From an uncultured Persicobacter sp. (GTDB taxonomy: Bacteria; Bacteroidota; Bacteroidia; Cytophagales; Cyclobacteriaceae): a DNA stretch of 64,000 nt. The position numbers and the translations under genes are program-made. Positions within the stretch are counted from its first letter, which is position 1; each line of letters opens with the position of its first letter. Positions 9,493-18,132 of the stretch are shown here, in pieces. The stretch covers positions 25,817 through 89,816 of the forward strand of contig CANMKE010000022.1 of the NCBI GenBank assembly GCA_947498325.1, written 5' to 3'. The notes below the pieces were generated by a model. It was not told the origin of the DNA. It saw only the letters and a list, made by a program, of their open reading frames with translations, and ran no database searches.

Positions 9493-10623
9493 ATGAAATT
9501 TATATATATTTGTTTGTTGCCCCTGTTGCTCTTTTCATGTCTTAAAAAGGAGCAATCTACGGCATCGAGTACCGACCCCAGGAACTCTAAAGATAAAACG
9601 GCCGTTGCTTATCGACTGCAAGATGAAATCAGTATTCAGGTGCCCGTGGATCATCAAACGGACCCTGTGGATGCAAAATCAAGTCAGGATAGTGCGGATG
9701 ATATCGCCATTTGGGTTGATGATCAAAATCCTGAGCACAGCAGGATCATTGGGACACATAAAAAATATGGTTTGTATTTATTTGAGGCAAGCGGTAAGAA
9801 AATTACGGATTATCCTTTTGGTAAAATCAATAATGTTGATGTGAGGCAAGGGGTTGTTTTCGGGCAGGACACCCTTGATATTGTGGCGGGATCTAACCGA
9901 ACAGATAATAGTATTCTATGGTTGCAGATGCGCAATGATGCCCTGCTGAAATTAACAGATCATGCACAAAAGGTTAGCCCCTTAATCGACGACGCTTATG
10001 GGTTTTGCCTGTATCATGATCTGAAAAATCAAAAGCTGTATGCTTTTGTCAATGGTAAAAATGGAAATATCGAGCAGTATTTGCTGAACAAGAATGAAAG
10101 CGGATTTACTCATCGCTTGGTTAGACGCCTAAAAGTGGACAGCCAGCCCGAAGGCATGGTGGTGGATGATCGTACCCATCGCTTGTATATTGGGGAGGAA
10201 AATGTTGGTGTATGGTATGCCGATGCTCGTGCAGAAGCTTCTGACAGCCTGACGATGATTGCCCAAAGCCGAGTGGCAGAAAATCAGTTTATCGTTGCCG
10301 ATATTGAGGGTTTGGCGATTTACCCACAAGGCTCCGAGGGCGGTCTGCTATTTTTAAGTATCCAGGGGAATTTTTCTTATGCTGTTTTTGATCTACAAAC
10401 CAACAAATATATCAATAGCTTTAAGCTTACTGATGGATTAGTGGACGGGGTTGAGGAAACCGATGGAATCGAATTGACGACGGCTCAGCTTATTCCGGGT
10501 ATGGATCGTGGGGTATTGATTGCACAGGATGGTTTTAATATGGAGCAGGACAGTATGGTGGCGCAGAATTTTAAATTGGTTTCTGTGGGGAAAATCCTCG
10601 AAGCACTATCTATTTCACTTTAA
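9493..10623 (+). CDS. beta-propeller phytase lipoprotein (3-phytase family)
   Basis: A 376-residue protein with a lipoprotein signal peptide (Cys16 in LLFSC). The sequence matches beta-propeller phytases: DDIAIWVDDQNPEHSRIIGT (about 72-91), then GKINNVDVRQG, further blades including QPEGMVVDDRTHRLYIGEE, ADIEGLAIY, and VEETDGIEL. The acidic clusters on blade loops bind Ca ions that hold phosphate in this family. It hydrolyses phytate stepwise, releasing phosphate. The start lies one base after the TonB receptor stop, an arrangement typical of receptor-phytase units. Lipid anchoring places it on the outer membrane or in the periplasm. Length agrees with the family (about 350-380). Confidence 0.88.
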   Translation: MKFIYICLLPLLLFSCLKKEQSTASSTDPRNSKDKTAVAYRLQDEISIQVPVDHQTDPVDAKSSQDSADDIAIWVDDQNPEHSRIIGTHKKYGLYLFEASGKKITDYPFGKINNVDVRQGVVFGQDTLDIVAGSNRTDNSILWLQMRNDALLKLTDHAQKVSPLIDDAYGFCLYHDLKNQKLYAFVNGKNGNIEQYLLNKNESGFTHRLVRRLKVDSQPEGMVVDDRTHRLYIGEENVGVWYADARAEASDSLTMIAQSRVAENQFIVADIEGLAIYPQGSEGGLLFLSIQGNFSYAVFDLQTNKYINSFKLTDGLVDGVEETDGIELTTAQLIPGMDRGVLIAQDGFNMEQDSMVAQNFKLVSVGKILEALSISL

Positions 10624-10716
10624 ATTTTTTGCAAAACGACAAGCAAATAGTGGTTTGTAAATTTAATGAACGGTGACTTACAGTGGATCTTCCTTTAAAT
10701 ATACAATGGTATCTTT

Positions 10717-11292
10717 TTAGAACTGATAGGATAAGCCGACGTTCGCCACCCCTCGGTATCCAAATCCAAGTTCAAGGAAACCTGCCAACTTTCTACCCAC
10801 GCGTATGCCCAATGCATTCACCTGAAATCCGACATAATTATCGTTACTGCTCTCCGATACCACAGAATTTGGTGGCAGGGTATAGTCGTGGGTTTGGGAA
10901 GTATAGGCAATACTGATTCCACTGTAAGCCTGTATCAGGTCGCCACTGACGTAATGGTATTCGGTGCCAAACCCCACGGTGAAAAATCGGTGACTCACAT
11001 CACCTTCTTTGTTGCCATTCAGAAAAATGTCCTCAGAAATTGACTGGTAGGCCGCATCAGCGTATACAAACCATCGGTCTTTAATCGCCACTTTGTAAGT
11101 GATACTGATCGCCGGCCCGGCAGATACATTGCCAAAGGAAGCCCCGTTGGCAATGTCCTCAAAAGTATTCAGTATTTCATTGGTGGTATAAAATCCCGCT
11201 CCTACTGATATGCCCTTTGTGCCCTGATCCTGTGCCTTCAGAACTCCTGCAAAAATCAGCATAACAAGTAGTGTCAAGCGTAATTTCTTCAT
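10717..11292 (-). CDS. outer-membrane beta-barrel protein, porin-like (191 aa)
   Basis: A 191-residue protein with a clear signal peptide (MKKLRLTLLVMLIFAGVLKAQ). Mature sequence has alternating polar and hydrophobic strands (ISVGAGFYT, WFVYADAAYQS, FTVGFGTEYHYVSG, FLELGFGYRG) and ends in Phe (GLSYQF), the C-terminal signal for BAM-dependent insertion. This is the usual form of small 8-stranded barrels in Bacteroidota. It is convergent with the phytase gene but has no demonstrated link to it. No substrate or ligand is suggested by the sequence. Confidence 0.8.
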   Translation of the reverse strand: MKKLRLTLLVMLIFAGVLKAQDQGTKGISVGAGFYTTNEILNTFEDIANGASFGNVSAGPAISITYKVAIKDRWFVYADAAYQSISEDIFLNGNKEGDVSHRFFTVGFGTEYHYVSGDLIQAYSGISIAYTSQTHDYTLPPNSVVSESSNDNYVGFQVNALGIRVGRKLAGFLELGFGYRGVANVGLSYQF

Positions 11293-11900
11293 GTTGAATC
11301 AATCTGATAGGTTTAGTAAATATTGAAATGGTGATACTTGTTAAATCTATGTTCAACAATTTTTGTTGCAGCACATATTGGAATAATTATAGCAATTTGA
11401 TATTGATGGAACTTCCATCCACCTTGCCCATGTAGCGAGGCCTTTTTGTGATGTGCCATGCCACGTTTTGCTATTCCAGGACGGAATCACCCGATCGTAA
11501 TCCCTCGACTTATCACATGCACCAATGAACATTTTAGATGAGCGTTTTGACTCCATACGATATCAACAGTTTAGGTGTGACGATATTCAACATGCGCAAA
11601 GTGGTGATCTTCATTACAGGCCTGATTTAGGCATCTCAACCACAGGTTAATCTTCAATAAATCATTAACAGTTTTAGTTTTTGGTAAAGTAGGCGTAACA
11701 TCAATAAGGGGAAACTTCAGCATGAATTAGAAAATGAATGATTTTCTAAACAAATTCCGTTGGATATTTAACCTTGTCCTTTTTATGTAATGGGAAACCA
11801 CAGCAGGTCTAATCTTTTTAATTTGAATGGCGAACAGACCTAATTTAAGGTTGATAATTTGATAAGGTATTCTTCGCCTTATTTACTTTTTAAATGCGGT
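11293..11900. other. intergenic region, no recognisable gene
   Basis: About 600 bases upstream of the SusC gene. A 67-codon minus-strand frame (11353-11556) with several Trp and Cys residues has no recognisable similarity or start context, and is not called. This region must carry the promoter for the minus-strand barrel gene and probably that of the SusCD pair. Confidence 0.4.
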
Positions 11901-11978
11901 AATATTGTGTCATCAAAAAAAATAAGTGAGGAAAATATCGCGAAATACTCACTTTTAGATGATGATAAACACAATATT
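11901..11978 (+). promoter_or_regulatory. nested palindrome in the leader of the SusC/SusD operon
   Basis: Outer arms AATATTGTGT (11901-11910) and ACACAATATT (11969-11978) are perfect inverted repeats. An inner inverted repeat, AAGTGAG and CTCACTT, lies between them around 11924-11953. A further GGCG/CGCC mini-dyad follows at about 11984-11995. The structure ends 41 bases before the SusC start codon and has no T-tract directly after it, so it looks like a leader RNA element or a double operator rather than a terminator. Function is not known. Confidence 0.55.
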
Positions 11979-12019
11979 TTAAAGGCGTATTTCGCCAGCA
12001 TTTATTCTAAATTATTGAG

Positions 12020-15000
12020 ATGAATTTGCAAAACTTTTACCCTTTGCAGTTTTCAAAAAGAAAGCTAATCCACTGCACTGCAGCGTCCATCATGATGGGG
12101 ATGTTCAACTTTGGATCCGCCGTGGCAGAGGAAGCATCACCTGAGCGAACAGCAAATAGTTATACGGTGGCCGCACAGAGCCACACCGTAAAAGGGCGTG
12201 TAATTGATGCCACCACCGGGGAGCCCATCATAGGGGTTACGTTGGCCATTGAAGGCGCACAGGCAGGGACTTTTACAGATATTGAAGGCAATTTCGAGCT
12301 TGAAGCTGAAGCCTCGGCCACTTTGGTTGTCTCTTTTATTGGTTATGAGACGGAACGAATTATTGTCGGGACACAAACAGCCATGGATATCGCCCTGAAG
12401 GAAGTCTCCATGGAATTGTCGGGTGTAGTGGTAACAGCGCTTGGCATCAAGCGGACAGAAAAGTCGCTCGGCTATGCGGCTTCCATCGTCCCGACAGCCG
12501 ATTTGGCAGAAACAAAATCCACCAACTTCACCAACTCTCTGGCCGGCAAGGTCGCAGGTTTGCAGGTGGTCGGCTCTACTGGCGGCGTGGCCGGTTCGTC
12601 GAGAATCACCCTGCGCGGGGAATCCTCCCTCAACCTTTCAGCCAATGGCCCTTTGTTCGTCATTGATGGCGTGCCGATATCAAACAATACCGAAGGCTCT
12701 GGAGATTTTGCGGCCAACGCAGGAAATTTACCCGTAGATTTTGGCAATGGCGCTTCAGAACTTTCCTCCGACGATATTGAGGACATTACGGTGCTCAAAG
12801 GTGCCAATGCCGCAGCGTTGTACGGTTCTCGTGCTGCCAATGGCGTGATCATGATTACCACGAAAAAAGGACAGGATCGCTTTCAGGTGGAGATCAATAG
12901 CAATATTACTTTCGAGACATTATTGATGAAGCCGCGGTTTCAGGATCAGTACGGACCGGCAGAAGGCAAGCTCACCGGCCACTGGGGAGACCGAATGGAT
13001 GGCACGGTTCGTCCGATTTATGGAGCGCAGGGCGTGGAGATGATGCCGAATATTTCCCGAGGGCACACGATGATCGAGGATTTTTTTGAAACAGGGGTTT
13101 CGGCCACCAACAATGTGGCGATTTCTGGAGGTAACGGACAAGACACCTATCGACTATCGTATACCAACATCTATAAAACAGGGATTACCCCTTCCAATGA
13201 GCTGAAGCGTAACAGCATCAATTATGCTGCAAAAAATCAGCTGACCAATAAACTGAGCCTGAACACCACGGTGAACTATATTCATTCTGGTTCGGATAAT
13301 ATCACTTCGGTCGGACATGGTGCGGGGGCGGTGATGTACAACTTTTATGACCGCAACGGTTTCACTCCTCTGAATGCGGATGTCAGCTGGGGAAAAAATT
13401 ACTGGATGCCCGGCATGGAGCATAATCAGCAGTATTCTGCCCGTTTTATGGAAGATGGCACCAATGGCGGTAACAACCCTTACTTTGTGGCCAATGAGTT
13501 TAAAAATACCCTCGACAAAAATCGACTGATCGCCAACTTCAATCTAAATTATGAAATTTCCGAGAAAGTAGCCACCATGCTGCGCGGAGGAACAGATTAC
13601 TATAATGAACACCGTACAAGCCGTGAGGCTTTTTCTTCAACCCGAAATCTGGAAGGAATGTACCGGGAGGAGAAATATGGCTATCAGGAAAATAATTTCG
13701 ACTGGATTACCACTTATAAGGAGGAGATTGGGCCCAACTGGAAGGGTACTTTTGTTGGTGGAATGAACGTGATGCGTCAGAAAAGAATCAACTCCATGAC
13801 CCATGGAATAGGCCTGACCACCCCAGGAGTGTATTCTATCAATAACTTTAAGGGCAACCCTACAGTAAGCCAACTGAATACTGAACGGGCTATAATGGGC
13901 ATTTATGGAACGGCCCAAATGGCTTTTAAAGATGTTTGGTTTGTAGATGTTACCGCCCGAAACGACTGGTCTTCCACACTGGTGAATCCTTTTGCGGAGA
14001 ATGGAAATCAGAATAAATTCTCCTTCTTTTACCCTTCGGTGTCCACTTCCCTGATATTATCGGAGCTGATTGAGATGCCTAAATTTTTGAATTATACCAA
14101 GATTAGAGGAGGCTTTGCCATGGTGGGGAACGATACCGACCCCTATATGACTTATGCCACCTATGTATCTGGTGCATTGCCTGGCACCAACACGAACCCC
14201 AACCTGAACCCTAATGCGAATTTGAAACCGGAAATGACCACCTCCTTTGAGTTGGGCTTGGATGCCCATTTTTTCGACAGCCGCCTGACCATGGACCTGA
14301 CCTATTATCATATGGATTCAAGGGATCAGATTCTCGTGGCGCCGGTTTCCACCACTACCGGATATACCGAAACGCTTTTAAATGCAGGTCATATTCAGAA
14401 TCGGGGAATTGAAATTGCCTGGAATGCCCTTTTGATTGAAGGGGAAAATTTCAAGTGGAATTTCAGTGGAAACTTTACCCGAAATTTCAATGAGATCAAG
14501 TCGCTTGCCCAGGACATTGATGCCTATGTGATTGCACGGCCTACGGATGGAGGTTCCTCGCCGGGAACCCAGACCGTCATTGCTGAAGTGGGCGAAAGAA
14601 TGGGCACCCTTTCTGGCTATGGCTATCAGCGGGTGCAGGACCCTTCGAGTCCCTACCATGGCATGATCATTTATAATGAAGCCGGACAGGCCCTGAGAAA
14701 AGACGAAGCTGAAATTTGGGGGAATTATAATCCTGACTGGACGATGGGGCTTCGTAACGAATTCTCTTATAAAAACTGGCATTTGAGCGCCCTCTTTGAT
14801 GTCCGAAAAGGAGGCAGTATTTATTCGTACTTCCACTCCAATATCTACGCTTCAGGCCTGGCGGAAGAAACATTGCCGGGCCGTAATGGAGGCGTGTTGA
14901 TCACCGATGGGGTGTACCGCGACAGCGAAGGGAATTTCCATACTTTTGAACATGAGGTAGATGCGCAAACCTATTATACAGAGAAATTTGCCCGAAACAA

Positions 15001-15268
15001 TATGGAGGCCAATACCTTTGATGCCACTTTTGTGAAGCTTCGGGAACTCTCCATCGGCTACTCTTTTCCTCAGCAGATGATCTCCAAAGTAGGCCTGCAA
15101 TCGCTGCGGGTATCAGCCGTTGGGCGCAACCTGTGGATGTGGTCAAAAACACCTTATATCGATCCCGAAAATATGACCATGAATGCCGGTTATACCATTC
15201 CGGGATTTGAGGTGGGGCAGCTGCCTTCCACCCGCAACTTTGGCTTCAATATCAATATGACTTTCTAA
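12020..15268 (+). CDS. SusC/RagA-family TonB-linked outer-membrane transporter
   Basis: A 1082-residue SusC-type transporter. It has an unusually long N-terminal region (about 37 residues, with a hydrophobic stretch ending SAVAEEA), a carboxypeptidase-regulatory domain (about 57-130, VKGRVIDATTGEPIIGVTL), and a plug (about 135-275). The plug carries the SusC hallmarks VVVTALGIKR, SLAGKVAGLQV, GPLFVIDGVP and AALYGSRAANGVIMITTK. A large beta barrel follows to the C-terminal phenylalanine. It works with the SusD lipoprotein encoded 135 bases downstream, which forms the lid over the barrel, to import oligomers using TonB energy. No glycoside hydrolase or peptidase is adjacent, so its substrate cannot be assigned. 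Compared with the second SusC in this window it is clearly a separate lineage. Confidence 0.93.
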   Translation: MNLQNFYPLQFSKRKLIHCTAASIMMGMFNFGSAVAEEASPERTANSYTVAAQSHTVKGRVIDATTGEPIIGVTLAIEGAQAGTFTDIEGNFELEAEASATLVVSFIGYETERIIVGTQTAMDIALKEVSMELSGVVVTALGIKRTEKSLGYAASIVPTADLAETKSTNFTNSLAGKVAGLQVVGSTGGVAGSSRITLRGESSLNLSANGPLFVIDGVPISNNTEGSGDFAANAGNLPVDFGNGASELSSDDIEDITVLKGANAAALYGSRAANGVIMITTKKGQDRFQVEINSNITFETLLMKPRFQDQYGPAEGKLTGHWGDRMDGTVRPIYGAQGVEMMPNISRGHTMIEDFFETGVSATNNVAISGGNGQDTYRLSYTNIYKTGITPSNELKRNSINYAAKNQLTNKLSLNTTVNYIHSGSDNITSVGHGAGAVMYNFYDRNGFTPLNADVSWGKNYWMPGMEHNQQYSARFMEDGTNGGNNPYFVANEFKNTLDKNRLIANFNLNYEISEKVATMLRGGTDYYNEHRTSREAFSSTRNLEGMYREEKYGYQENNFDWITTYKEEIGPNWKGTFVGGMNVMRQKRINSMTHGIGLTTPGVYSINNFKGNPTVSQLNTERAIMGIYGTAQMAFKDVWFVDVTARNDWSSTLVNPFAENGNQNKFSFFYPSVSTSLILSELIEMPKFLNYTKIRGGFAMVGNDTDPYMTYATYVSGALPGTNTNPNLNPNANLKPEMTTSFELGLDAHFFDSRLTMDLTYYHMDSRDQILVAPVSTTTGYTETLLNAGHIQNRGIEIAWNALLIEGENFKWNFSGNFTRNFNEIKSLAQDIDAYVIARPTDGGSSPGTQTVIAEVGERMGTLSGYGYQRVQDPSSPYHGMIIYNEAGQALRKDEAEIWGNYNPDWTMGLRNEFSYKNWHLSALFDVRKGGSIYSYFHSNIYASGLAEETLPGRNGGVLITDGVYRDSEGNFHTFEHEVDAQTYYTEKFARNNMEANTFDATFVKLRELSIGYSFPQQMISKVGLQSLRVSAVGRNLWMWSKTPYIDPENMTMNAGYTIPGFEVGQLPSTRNFGFNINMTF

Positions 15269-15403
15269 ATCTTTATGGAGGAAATGAGCCCAGTGCATGA
15301 AGCCCATTGGCAGGTCAGGTTTTCCTTATCGCCAAGCCGTCTCCAACAATGGCGTTCAATGCCTTGCTTATACATTTGGGTCCGTTCCTCTTCCTAAAAA
15401 ATC

Positions 15404-16858
15404 ATGATCATGGTTAAAAAATATAAATCCTTTGCTGCTGGCGTAACCCTTGTTTTGGGGTTAAGCGCTTGTATTGATCAGTTCAAAGAAATCAATACCG
15501 ATAAAAACGACCCTACGGCGGTAAGCCCCGGCGCCCTTCTGGGAAATGTTATTTTTGAGGCAGGAAGAACCCTCGCCGATCGAAATATGGACATTATGAC
15601 CGATGTGGTGCAGTATTCCTCCGGTAAAATTGGTGGGCAGCGTTCCTTTGAAAATTTCAACTGGTCGCCGGATACGGGCGAAGAACTTTGGGACATGATC
15701 TACCTGAACATGACCAATGTGCGGGACATGAATCAAAAAGCCCATGCTTTGGAACAGAAAGCATATGAAGGGGCTTCCCTGGTGATGGAGGTCTATCTGA
15801 TGAGTCTGGCCACAGATGCTTTTGGCGATGTGCCTTACCGTCAGGCATGGCGGCTCGATGAAAATTTGCTTCGCCCTGCTTATGATCCTCAGGCGGTTAT
15901 TTATGACTCCCTTTTAGTGAAGCTGAACCGTGCAGATCAGTTGTTTATGGCAGATGAAACAGGGATGATTAGCGGTGGTGATTTTATCTTTGATGGCGAC
16001 GTAGAAGCATGGCAAGGCTTTGGCAATGCCCTGCAGTTGCGCCTTCTTGCACGCATGATCACCAAAGACCCCTCCAAAATCAGTCAATTTGCGGAGGTCG
16101 CTCAGCGTCCCTTGCTCACCACCAATGCCATGTATACTTTTTCGGGCGTCGCGCCGGACCTTTCCCCTGTATTTCTCTGGCGGGAAACGGATTTCAACCT
16201 CAGGAGATTATCCGTTACCATGGCGGAAATGATGAATGGGCTGAATGATCCCCGCCGTTCAGCATACTATGAACGTCCGCAGGGCGAAACGGAATGGGTC
16301 GGCTGCCCCATAGGATATACCATTGCGCAATTCGATGCCGACCCTCAAAACCACCGATACGCCACTCTGAACCAAAGTTTTTTGGATAACGGCGCCTATG
16401 CCAACGCAACTTTTATGAGTTATGCTGAACAGGAATTTCTGCTTGCGGAGGCGGTACTGAAAAACTGGATTAATGGGGAGGCAGAAATCCACTATAACCG
16501 GGCGGTAACCTCTTCTATAGCATTTTGGAATAACTATGGCGGAAGTGGGCTAACCCCTGAAGCCTATTTGGCACAGGCGGAGGTCGCCTTTTCCGGTGAA
16601 CTGGAACAGGTGCTCACTCAAAAATATATTGCGCAGTTTGCCAATCCTTTTGAATGCTGGTTCGATTACCAGAGAACGGGATTTCCTGCCCTGAAGCTCG
16701 CCCATACGGCACAGGTGAACAATGGTGACCACCCTGCAAAACGATTCATGTACCCATCTTTTGAGGCCATGTCGAATCATGAAAATATGCGAAATGCCAT
16801 CGATCGGACAATGAACGGCGTGGACGACATCAATGCGACAATCTGGTGGAATAATTAA
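15404..16858 (+). CDS. SusD/RagB-family nutrient-binding outer-membrane lipoprotein
   Basis: A 484-residue lipoprotein with signal peptide and lipobox GLSAC (Cys23 counted from 15404; an equally good ATG is two codons downstream at 15410). After the lipid Cys comes IDQFKEINTDKNDPTAV, the characteristic beginning of the SusD-like-2 subgroup. The rest is helical with TPR-like segments (QEFLLAEAVLKN, EQVLTQKYIAQFANPFECWFDY), as in SusD proteins. It forms the surface lid of the SusC transporter encoded just upstream. A bidirectional terminator follows, so the operon holds only these two genes. Confidence 0.92.
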   Translation: MIMVKKYKSFAAGVTLVLGLSACIDQFKEINTDKNDPTAVSPGALLGNVIFEAGRTLADRNMDIMTDVVQYSSGKIGGQRSFENFNWSPDTGEELWDMIYLNMTNVRDMNQKAHALEQKAYEGASLVMEVYLMSLATDAFGDVPYRQAWRLDENLLRPAYDPQAVIYDSLLVKLNRADQLFMADETGMISGGDFIFDGDVEAWQGFGNALQLRLLARMITKDPSKISQFAEVAQRPLLTTNAMYTFSGVAPDLSPVFLWRETDFNLRRLSVTMAEMMNGLNDPRRSAYYERPQGETEWVGCPIGYTIAQFDADPQNHRYATLNQSFLDNGAYANATFMSYAEQEFLLAEAVLKNWINGEAEIHYNRAVTSSIAFWNNYGGSGLTPEAYLAQAEVAFSGELEQVLTQKYIAQFANPFECWFDYQRTGFPALKLAHTAQVNNGDHPAKRFMYPSFEAMSNHENMRNAIDRTMNGVDDINATIWWNN

Positions 16859-16877
16859 GACACTGACTAAAACAAAA

Positions 16878-16921
16878 AAGCGATTGATCAACTTAGTGCA
16901 CCTAAAATTGATCAATCGCTT
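16878..16921. terminator. bidirectional terminator between convergent operons
   Basis: Perfect 14-base arms AAGCGATTGATCAA (16878-16891) and TTGATCAATCGCTT (16908-16921) with a 16-base loop, placed between the convergent SusD and PepSY genes. The plus-strand T-tract is short (TTATTGTATT); on the minus strand a T-run follows (CTTTTTTGTTTT). Confidence 0.75.
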
Positions 16922-16927
16922 ATTGTA

Positions 16928-18082
16928 TTATTTTAATTCAAGGGCTTTTTCACCCTTGGATGATTTCTTCCGACTCTTTTTATGGCGTCGGCCATACCAA
17001 AGCATAAAACCACTCAGGGGTAGGGTGGCCGTGAGTAAGCTCACAAAAAATGCAATGATTTTTCCTGCTATGCCACCAATAGCCCCAACATGAATGTCAT
17101 AGTTCATCCGGAGCACTTTATCGGCCAAGTGGGCATTTTTATAGGCATCGTAAATCGTGTTGCCTTTAACTTCTTCAAGCGTACGCTGATCAAAATAGCG
17201 GTAGTCAGCATTGTAAATTACCCCTTCCGTCCGGACCACCTCTACAAGAATACAATCCTTGTCGGTATACGGATAATGGATTTCGATTTTTTCCCCATGG
17301 GGATATTCTTTTTGCATCATTCCGAGAAGTCGATCGATCGCTGGGCTGTCCGCAGGAATGGCTTCCGACAGCTGTTGTGGGATTTCATAAGTTGGATTTT
17401 TTGCTCCACCCAAGCCGAAATACACCCCTTTCTGAATCCATTCAAAAGACATCACTAGCCCCGTAAAAGAGAGGATCAGGGCAAGGCCGCAAATGTAAAA
17501 CCCGAGAATGGCATGCAGGTCGAAATTTTTCCTTTTCCAGCCAGTAGATGGCTTCCATTTAAATTTAAGCCGTTGGTTCAGGTGCTTTTTCTTTTTTGGC
17601 CACCACAAAATGATGCCCGAAAATAGCATCACTACAAAAATGAGAATAGACCACCTCACCAGCGGTTCACCAATGGCTTTGGGAAGCCACAAGCGCACAT
17701 GCCCCCGCAGTACAGTGCCAAAAAATCCGCCAAGGTGATTCTCCTCCGCCAGAATTTCTCCGGTGTAGGGGTGAATATATAAGCTATGATAAAATTCAGG
17801 CTCAAACTCATAATAAACCAGCGTGATGGGTTCATCGGCTTGACCATAAATTACACCGTGAATCAACCTATTGGGGTATTTTTTATGGGCAATTTTTTCG
17901 ATTTGTGTAGGGGTAAGCAAAGGGGAACTTTCCACCGGAATGTGAATCGCTGTTTGGGTAAGTTGCTGAATTTCCGACTTAAACACCCAACAGCAGCCCG
18001 TTACCGAAACGATAAAAACCACCAGACCCGTAAGCAGTCCGAGTAGTTTGTGGAGTTGTAAAACCTTCTTTTTTATGCGCAT
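16928..18082 (-). CDS. PepSY-domain membrane protein (PepSY-associated TM family)
   Basis: A 384-residue protein with about four membrane segments: one near the N-terminus (LLGLLTGLVVFIVSVTGCCWVF), two central (WSILIFVVMLFSGIILWWP and the region ending GLVMSF) and one near the C-terminus (IIAFFVSLLTATLPLSGFMLWYG). The motif HKLLGLLTG and the central FDLHAILGFY fit the PepSY_TM family, which is common beside siderophore receptors and may act in inner-membrane iron handling or reduction. I chose the ATG at 18082 over one at 18124 because the hydrophobic start then follows a normal basic n-region (MRIKKK). It lies 50 bases after the receptor gene and is probably cotranscribed with it. Confidence 0.85.
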   Translation of the reverse strand: MRIKKKVLQLHKLLGLLTGLVVFIVSVTGCCWVFKSEIQQLTQTAIHIPVESSPLLTPTQIEKIAHKKYPNRLIHGVIYGQADEPITLVYYEFEPEFYHSLYIHPYTGEILAEENHLGGFFGTVLRGHVRLWLPKAIGEPLVRWSILIFVVMLFSGIILWWPKKKKHLNQRLKFKWKPSTGWKRKNFDLHAILGFYICGLALILSFTGLVMSFEWIQKGVYFGLGGAKNPTYEIPQQLSEAIPADSPAIDRLLGMMQKEYPHGEKIEIHYPYTDKDCILVEVVRTEGVIYNADYRYFDQRTLEEVKGNTIYDAYKNAHLADKVLRMNYDIHVGAIGGIAGKIIAFFVSLLTATLPLSGFMLWYGRRHKKSRKKSSKGEKALELK

Positions 18083-18132
18083 AAACCGAAAAGTTAAAGT
18101 GGGCAAAGTGATGGCTGTGCCCACAGGGAAAA

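Noticed and set aside
11353..11556. 67-codon minus-strand frame upstream of SusC
   Set aside because: No recognisable similarity or start context; not called.
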